Shown here: piece after piece, positions 62,189-64,000 of the stretch
Layout of the letters: each line of letters begins with the position of its first letter
How positions within the stretch are numbered: the stretch's first letter is position 1
Source of the DNA: JAJPKK01 sp963807015
GTDB taxonomy: Bacteria > Pseudomonadota > Alphaproteobacteria > Rhizobiales > Xanthobacteraceae
Reading direction: 5' to 3'
Length of the DNA stretch: 64,000 bases
Assembly: GCA_963807015.1 (NCBI GenBank)
Contig: CAWEAS010000028.1
Location: 1 to 64,000 of the forward strand
The notes under the pieces: model-generated
What the model was told of the DNA's origin: nothing
The model's input: only the letters and a program-made list of their open reading frames with translations
Database searches by the model: none
Made by a program: the position numbers and the translations under genes

Positions 62189-63025
62189 TCACTTCGGCGC
62201 CACCAGATTTCCCCACGGCTGGTGCGGCACCGCGACGAAGGCGGCGTTGCCGTCGCTGTCGACGCTGTCCGAAAATGAACCCTGGAGGCATACGCCTTCG
62301 ACGATGTCGAACTTGCGGGCGCGCTGACGGGTGAAAATCCGCGTCGTCTTCCAGGGCTTGGTGAGGATTTTCGGCGCGATGATCTCAAGGTCGTCGTGCA
62401 GGTAATCGTTGCCGGCGAGATGAATGCGCTCGATCACATGCAGGTCGCCATTGTTCGGCACGCCGACCGCCTCGCTGATCGCCACATAGGCTTGCGGTAG
62501 CACGCCGACGGTATCGACCACGAGGGTGTCGCCCTCCCAATGGCCGATCGAGTGGCCATGGAAGGTGGGATCCGGCTCTTGCGGATGCGGCCGGCCATCG
62601 GTGTAGATGCGGCGCAGCCGGTTGCCGTCGGATTCGCCGAGGATGGTCACCCGGCCGGGCGTGAACAGGAATTCGAGCGCATTGTGGGTCACCAGCATCC
62701 ACGCCGGCATGCCCTCCGGCAGGCATTCGACGAACAGCGGCCGCGGCTTGCCGGCCTTCTCCTCGGCGAACATCTGCGCGACCTCCGCCGCGGCCTTCTC
62801 GTTCCATGGCGTCGGGTCGGTCCGGATGCGGCGATCCTGGTCGGAGATCACCGGATTCCACACCCCGCTCCAGTCGGGCAATTTGGCAAGGTCGGCATAC
62901 TGCTGGGCGGTGGGCGGCGGATTGATGACGGCCTTGGTCTCTGCCGCCAGCGCGGGTGCGATCAGGCCGCAGGCCGCTGTGCATGCAACAAACAGAACCA
63001 TGGTTGAGGACCAACAGGGTCTCAT
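62189..63025 (-). CDS. Exported protein with GHSIGHWEGDTLV motif, unknown function
   Basis: With ATG 63025 (GGAG seven bases upstream) it has 278 residues, a signal peptide (VLFVACTAACGLIAPALA) and a folded domain with DWSGVWNP, LPEGMPAWMLV, LEFLFTPGRVTIL and RRIYTDGRPHPQEPDPT. It also has the conserved GHSIGHWEGDTLVVDTVG. This family of secreted proteins is common in environmental bacteria and often lies near DUF6152 genes; its role is not known. The two genes are 121 bases apart and probably form one unit. Confidence 0.78.
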   Translation of the reverse strand: MRPCWSSTMVLFVACTAACGLIAPALAAETKAVINPPPTAQQYADLAKLPDWSGVWNPVISDQDRRIRTDPTPWNEKAAAEVAQMFAEEKAGKPRPLFVECLPEGMPAWMLVTHNALEFLFTPGRVTILGESDGNRLRRIYTDGRPHPQEPDPTFHGHSIGHWEGDTLVVDTVGVLPQAYVAISEAVGVPNNGDLHVIERIHLAGNDYLHDDLEIIAPKILTKPWKTTRIFTRQRARKFDIVEGVCLQGSFSDSVDSDGNAAFVAVPHQPWGNLVAPK

Positions 63026-63040
63026 AAACTTTCTCCGCAA

Positions 63041-63906
63041 CGGCGAATTGCCGGCGATCGAGTGAGGCTTGCGTTCGCGTCGCGCGCCACCGCCGGCTCA
63101 AACGCGTGAATGCGTGGGTCGGCCAACGCAGGACTCGCCGCACTCCGCCATCCCCGGGGCACATGGCGCGCCCGACGCTGTCGCCGCCACGCTTTCACGT
63201 TCCGCCAGATTTGTTTGCTGCGCGAAGCCGGCAAACTGGCTGGGCAAAGGTAAACCGGATCGAGGAGGGAGGACGAGGAGCAAAGGGTGAAGTCTGTCAT
63301 GCATTGCCAACGGCTCGCTACGCTAAGCCAGCGCGGGACCGCGGTCACGTCGCAATTTGCGGCAGTTGGCGCCATTTGCTTTGGCATGCCTGCTTCGCAA
63401 AAAAAAAGCGGGCTGCAACTTTTGAAATCACCGGTTCGATACCTGATCGAGGGCCGATCTTTCACTTAAGGCGCTCGGCAAACCGGATCGCTTCCTCTTC
63501 AAACAGCTTTTCCGTAAATGTGATCGCGGTGAACCTTGACACTATTCCGTCGTAGGCGGAGCATCCAGTTCGGCCATCTGGAACGGAGGTTCATATGACG
63601 CCACCGGGTCAGCAATGCCGCGGTGACTGTCAGCGCTGATATTCGGGCGCGGGCATAGCGGCAAATCCACGAATGGCATGCAGGAGCGGCCTCTGTGGGC
63701 CGCATCAGTAAGGCAAGGCCCCAACCGGCCGCTCCCGCTGCGAATTTCAACAGACTATTGTTGCTGTGGCACTCGTCGAGACCGCATCAGCCGATATTTT
63801 GTCCGTGTCTTCGGCGGAGAGCACCGGCGGTAAACAACGTGCGCATCCCCTGCGGCGTTTGACAGGAAGCGTGCGGTTTGCGGAAGGTTGCCTCACCAGG
63901 TCCGCT
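63041..63906. other. Region without a convincing gene
   Basis: About 870 bases at 63041-63906 hold only short frames with no protein-like composition, domain or signal that I trust. A minus-strand frame around 63542-63724 (ending AELDAPPTTE) looks faintly protein-like but is not assignable. No repeat or RNA is seen. Confidence 0.5.
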
Positions 63907-64000
63907 TTAGCTCGCCGGAGATTTCCTCGCAGCCTTGGCGGTCTGCAGACAGGTCAGCAACTCCACGTAGCTTGGCGCTCCGCCTGCCTCCTCAACCCGC
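63907..64000 (-). CDS. C-terminal end of a gene leaving the window
   Basis: On the minus strand the last 94 bases are open and end at TAA 63907. They encode a C-terminal stretch containing RVEEAGGAPSYVELLTCLQ, then TAKAARKSPAS, which reads like a helix with a basic tail. The start lies beyond the window, so no product can be named. Confidence 0.4.
   Translation of the reverse strand, partial: RVEEAGGAPSYVELLTCLQTAKAARKSPAS

Overview
The window is GC-rich alphaproteobacterial chromosome. Gene content (murein/division genes, serC-serA, purA-rpoH-rluD, Omp25/31-type outer-membrane proteins, lutABC) and abundant GC-rich palindromic repeats point to Hyphomicrobiales (Rhizobiales), probably near Bradyrhizobiaceae/Xanthobacteraceae. 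This is inference from reading; no database search was run.

Layout. 1-5.3 kb: edge of a tRNA-Arg, a type II haloacid dehalogenase, a murein amidase, and a TetR-controlled EmrAB-type efflux operon with two identical operators around its promoter. 5.5-16 kb: a dcw cluster (rsmH, ftsL, ftsI, murE, murF, mraY, murD) without a visible mraZ before it or ftsW-murG after it. It carries an antisense LprI-like gene, and palindromic repeats sit inside murF and just before murD. 16.2-18.7 kb: a decayed NitT/TauT-type ABC transporter. 18.7-28 kb: a beta-hydroxyacid dehydrogenase, a VWA protein, an FAH-family enzyme, lutABC and glmM. 28-33 kb: two outer-membrane barrels, then serC and serA.

33.2-50 kb is accessory DNA: a SugE-type exporter, repeats, a LysR regulator, an amidohydrolase, small enzymes, a Gly/His-rich secreted protein, a globin, and the most interesting item, a compact RiPP cluster at 41.6-46.0 kb. 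That cluster reads precursor, then a fused E1-like/YcaO cyclodehydratase, then a SagB-type dehydrogenase, all on the minus strand. The predicted precursor is 138 aa and ends in a Gly-rich tail with 13 cysteines, so a polythiazole (TOMM/LAP-type) product is likely. A hairpin with a T-rich tail lies between precursor and enzymes.

50-56 kb returns to core genes: purA, a large disordered membrane protein, rpoH, and rluD divergent from a DUF6476-like gene with overlapping start codons. Behind a complete tRNA-Glu (56.4 kb) lies an AT-richer segment with two unfamiliar membrane proteins. The right end holds an MFS transporter, an epoxide-hydrolase-like enzyme, two small exported proteins and the C-terminal end of a gene that runs off the window.
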